Assembly (NCBI GenBank): GCA_942493145.1
Contig: OW818679.1
Span: forward strand, 3,410,001-3,474,000
Length of the DNA: 64,000 nt
DNA from: ENR-C20 sp942493145
Lineage (GTDB): Bacteria; Bacillota; Clostridia; Acetivibrionales; DTU013
Reading direction: 5' to 3'
Under the pieces are notes generated by a model. It worked only from the letters and a program-made list of their open reading frames with translations, had not been told where the DNA came from and searched no databases. The position numbers were made by a program, and so were the translations under genes. Within the stretch, counting starts at the first letter, position 1. Every line of letters begins with the position of its first letter. Positions 62,078 through 64,000 of this stretch are shown piece by piece.

Positions 62078-63477
62078 TATTCATCACCATCCTCTTCTTC
62101 AAGAGATTCTTCATTTATCAAGTCTTCATCATATTCTGTTCCTTGGATAATTTCTTCTTCCAGTTCATCAACGGCGATATTTCTAACATCAACTTTACCT
62201 GTTACAACATCAGAGATGAGGCTGTTTTTGTATTCTTGAATTAGCTCAATCTCAGATAATATTCTTAATATTGATTTATCAAACACTCCTATTCTTTCCT
62301 TGATATAAATAAGCAGTTTTGATTGTTCCTCAACGGAAGGTAGCGGAACCACAAGGTTTTTGTACTTTTCAGCACTTACATTTTGAATTGTTGATTGAAT
62401 AAAAATCTGATTTAACCATAATGAATATGCCGAAGACATTGTGTAAAAATATACAAATTCAGGTAAGACTTTTTTTCTAAAAGGTGCGAATTTAATAAGA
62501 TAACCAGCATACGCAGATGGTCCGTACATATCTTTAAACAAAAATGATTTTCCAACTGTAGCACCACTTCTTGCAAAAAGTATGTCTCCTTCTTTAACCC
62601 GGTAGTTTAATCCTATAGTCTCCGGTAAATAAAGTGCTCCTTCCGGTTTCAGGTCGCCATTTTGGCTTATATCAGTAATTCTAATATATCTGTAAGAATT
62701 TTCTTCATACTGGTACCCTGACTCATTAGCACCATACTGAAATGCTGATTTTGTGAGATATTTTAATTTTATTACTTCCCAATGCTCAGGTACCTCTCCA
62801 AGCCACTCAATGCCAGATTGCTTCATCTTTACATTCGGATCCAAACCTTTTGTTACGGCCTCGTTGATAATTGCTTGCTTTTGTTCTTTTAATACAGCAA
62901 TCAGTTTTTTCTTAGCTTTGATGAATTTATTGATTTTGACCATTTGATAGTCAAGATACCCAACAATCTGGTCTTGTTCAGCGCGTGGTGGGATTGGTAG
63001 AACAATTTCTTTAAAATCATTTACATCAATATTTTTACCCTGCCTAATACCAGTTACATTTCTTTGCAACTCACTTATGAATACTTTCGATTTCATCAAG
63101 TGCTTAAAATACATCCTGTTTTGGCCAATGTATTCTTCCAAAACATTATAAGCAGGACTGACGATTCCTTGATATTTAGAATACTCTAGCCCTCCCTGAA
63201 AGGACCTTAAACTAATAACAAAATTTCCTTCTTTCACAAGTTTAAATGATTCAAAATTTCCCATTGGCATAACTACTCGAGTATCAAGCAATCTTCTTGG
63301 TATTACACCACGATTTTGTGTTGCGGATAGCAATTCTTCATCGGGATAATTCTTAATTGACGTTTCTCTAAATATTCTTTTTGCTTTAGCTAGTTTCCAA
63401 TGGTTCGGGACTTCATTAAGCCAATCTTGACGGCTATTTTTCATATCTTCATAAGGTCTAAGCTTATTATTTTTCAT
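62077..63477 (-). CDS. hsdS: Type I restriction enzyme, S (specificity) subunit (HsdS)
   Basis: 466 residues with the classic two-fold layout. Target-recognition domain 1 opens with WLNEVPNHWKLAKAKRIF and ends in IVLPIPPRAEQDQIVGYLDY, followed by a conserved helix (AKKKLIAVLKEQKQAIINEA). Domain 2 opens with WLGEVPEHWEVIKLKYLT and ends in LVVPLPSVEEQSKLLIYIKE with a second long helix. An acidic tail (EEEIIQGTEYDEDLINEES) follows. It sets the methylation and cleavage sequence. It lies between hsdM and hsdR, with 4-bp and 1-bp junctions. The target sequence cannot be read from the protein by eye. Confidence 0.95.
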   Translation of the reverse strand: MKNNKLRPYEDMKNSRQDWLNEVPNHWKLAKAKRIFRETSIKNYPDEELLSATQNRGVIPRRLLDTRVVMPMGNFESFKLVKEGNFVISLRSFQGGLEYSKYQGIVSPAYNVLEEYIGQNRMYFKHLMKSKVFISELQRNVTGIRQGKNIDVNDFKEIVLPIPPRAEQDQIVGYLDYQMVKINKFIKAKKKLIAVLKEQKQAIINEAVTKGLDPNVKMKQSGIEWLGEVPEHWEVIKLKYLTKSAFQYGANESGYQYEENSYRYIRITDISQNGDLKPEGALYLPETIGLNYRVKEGDILFARSGATVGKSFLFKDMYGPSAYAGYLIKFAPFRKKVLPEFVYFYTMSSAYSLWLNQIFIQSTIQNVSAEKYKNLVVPLPSVEEQSKLLIYIKERIGVFDKSILRILSEIELIQEYKNSLISDVVTGKVDVRNIAVDELEEEIIQGTEYDEDLINEESLEEEDGDE

Positions 63478-63481
63478 TTCC

Positions 63482-64000
63482 TTAGCCCCCTATAATCTCA
63501 TTCAGTAAGCCTTCAGTCTCTACTTCCAATGCTTTTATGTCTGCAACAATTTCTTCTAACGATCTCAGCTTCGCTGGTTTGTAGAAATACTTTGTAAAGC
63601 TGATTTCATAACCAATCTGAGTCTTTGAAGGATCAATCCATGCATCTGGCGCAAAGGTCAATACTTCATCCTTGAAGAACCCTTCAATACCATTCTCATG
63701 AAGCAGTGGTACCTGCTCTGTATCACGCAAATTAGTATCAGGCTCATATTCAACAATTCCTTGTACTGTTTCAAAGAATCCATTAAGCGGATTTTTCTCC
63801 ACCTTTCCTGCTTTGTGTATCTTCTTGATCACTTTTTCAGCGGCTTCATCTACCTCTGCAAACTGATTCTTAATTAAGTTCAATCTTTTAGCTGGTAACT
63901 TCATATTTAAATGGTCTGTTGCTTTGTCCAAGGCTTTGGCGAATAAATTGAAATCCATGAGCTTATCATAATCAAATTGCTTAGCCACTTCTTTTAATAG
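63482..64000 (-). CDS. hsdM: Type I restriction enzyme, M subunit (HsdM), C-terminal part
   Basis: The frame is open to the window edge, so the coding region continues beyond 64000; the GTG at 63988 is not its true start. About 173 residues are visible. DLRDTEQVPL or similar sequences, then EGFFKDEVLTFAPDAWIDPS, IGYEISFTKYFYKPA and LEEIVADIKALE are the conserved end of HsdM proteins. The methylase core with NPPF lies outside the window. It is the first visible gene of the hsdM-hsdS-hsdR operon and methylates adenine at the host's sites. Confidence 0.9.
   Translation of the reverse strand, partial: LLKEVAKQFDYDKLMDFNLFAKALDKATDHLNMKLPAKRLNLIKNQFAEVDEAAEKVIKKIHKAGKVEKNPLNGFFETVQGIVEYEPDTNLRDTEQVPLLHENGIEGFFKDEVLTFAPDAWIDPSKTQIGYEISFTKYFYKPAKLRSLEEIVADIKALEVETEGLLNEIIGG

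Overview
The window looks like chromosomal DNA of a low-to-moderate-GC Gram-positive anaerobe, most likely a member of Clostridia. Supporting signs are strong AGGAGG-type ribosome-binding sites, lipoproteins, an SLH-domain wall protein, AraC-type sugar regulators fused to glycosidase-like domains, and a large serine recombinase. No rRNA, tRNA or CRISPR array was found. I cannot name the species.

Left part, about 1-26.3 kb, reads as host or adaptive metabolism. It holds the start of a membrane sensor-like protein, a lipoprotein plus SLH protein pair, a PAS protein next to a PAS/AraC regulator, and an ABC-2 exporter. These are followed by an MFS exporter, an amidohydrolase-like protein and a GC-richer PadR/DUF1048/DUF1048/ABC exporter operon. 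The rest is a glycan-use locus: a sugar ABC importer (ATPase, permease, binding protein, permease) with a GH1 glycosidase on the minus strand, a GH43 glycosidase, and two AraC regulators whose C-terminal halves resemble GH39 but lack the acid/base glutamate. Between the importer ATPase and the second regulator lies a 235-bp array of seven back-to-back perfect hairpins. A 10-bp long-range stem closes it, and it sits just downstream of a good promoter. This is the most striking undescribed element here.

Right part, about 26.7-64 kb, is accessory DNA, almost all on the minus strand. It begins with a large serine recombinase, a 44-residue partner ORF, a sigma-like protein and an XRE regulator. 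A long run of defence-type genes follows: an AbiE-like pair, a protein with duplicated HTH modules, and two dynamin-like GTPases with a small partner. Next come a three-gene cassette with a PD-(D/E)XK nuclease, a DUF1848/Rsm22-like/TPR group, and an HD/HIRAN/J-like/WYL group. A DUF1998-type DEAH helicase with a 935-residue partner and a type I restriction-modification operon (hsdR, hsdS, end of hsdM) complete it.

Scars between modules show that this hotspot has been reshuffled. They include a 50-bp duplicated 3' end of the AbiEii-like gene, a frameshifted small gene, a decayed gene, and truncated DUF4139 and PC4-like fragments. All functions are inferred by reading the sequence; no database search was run.
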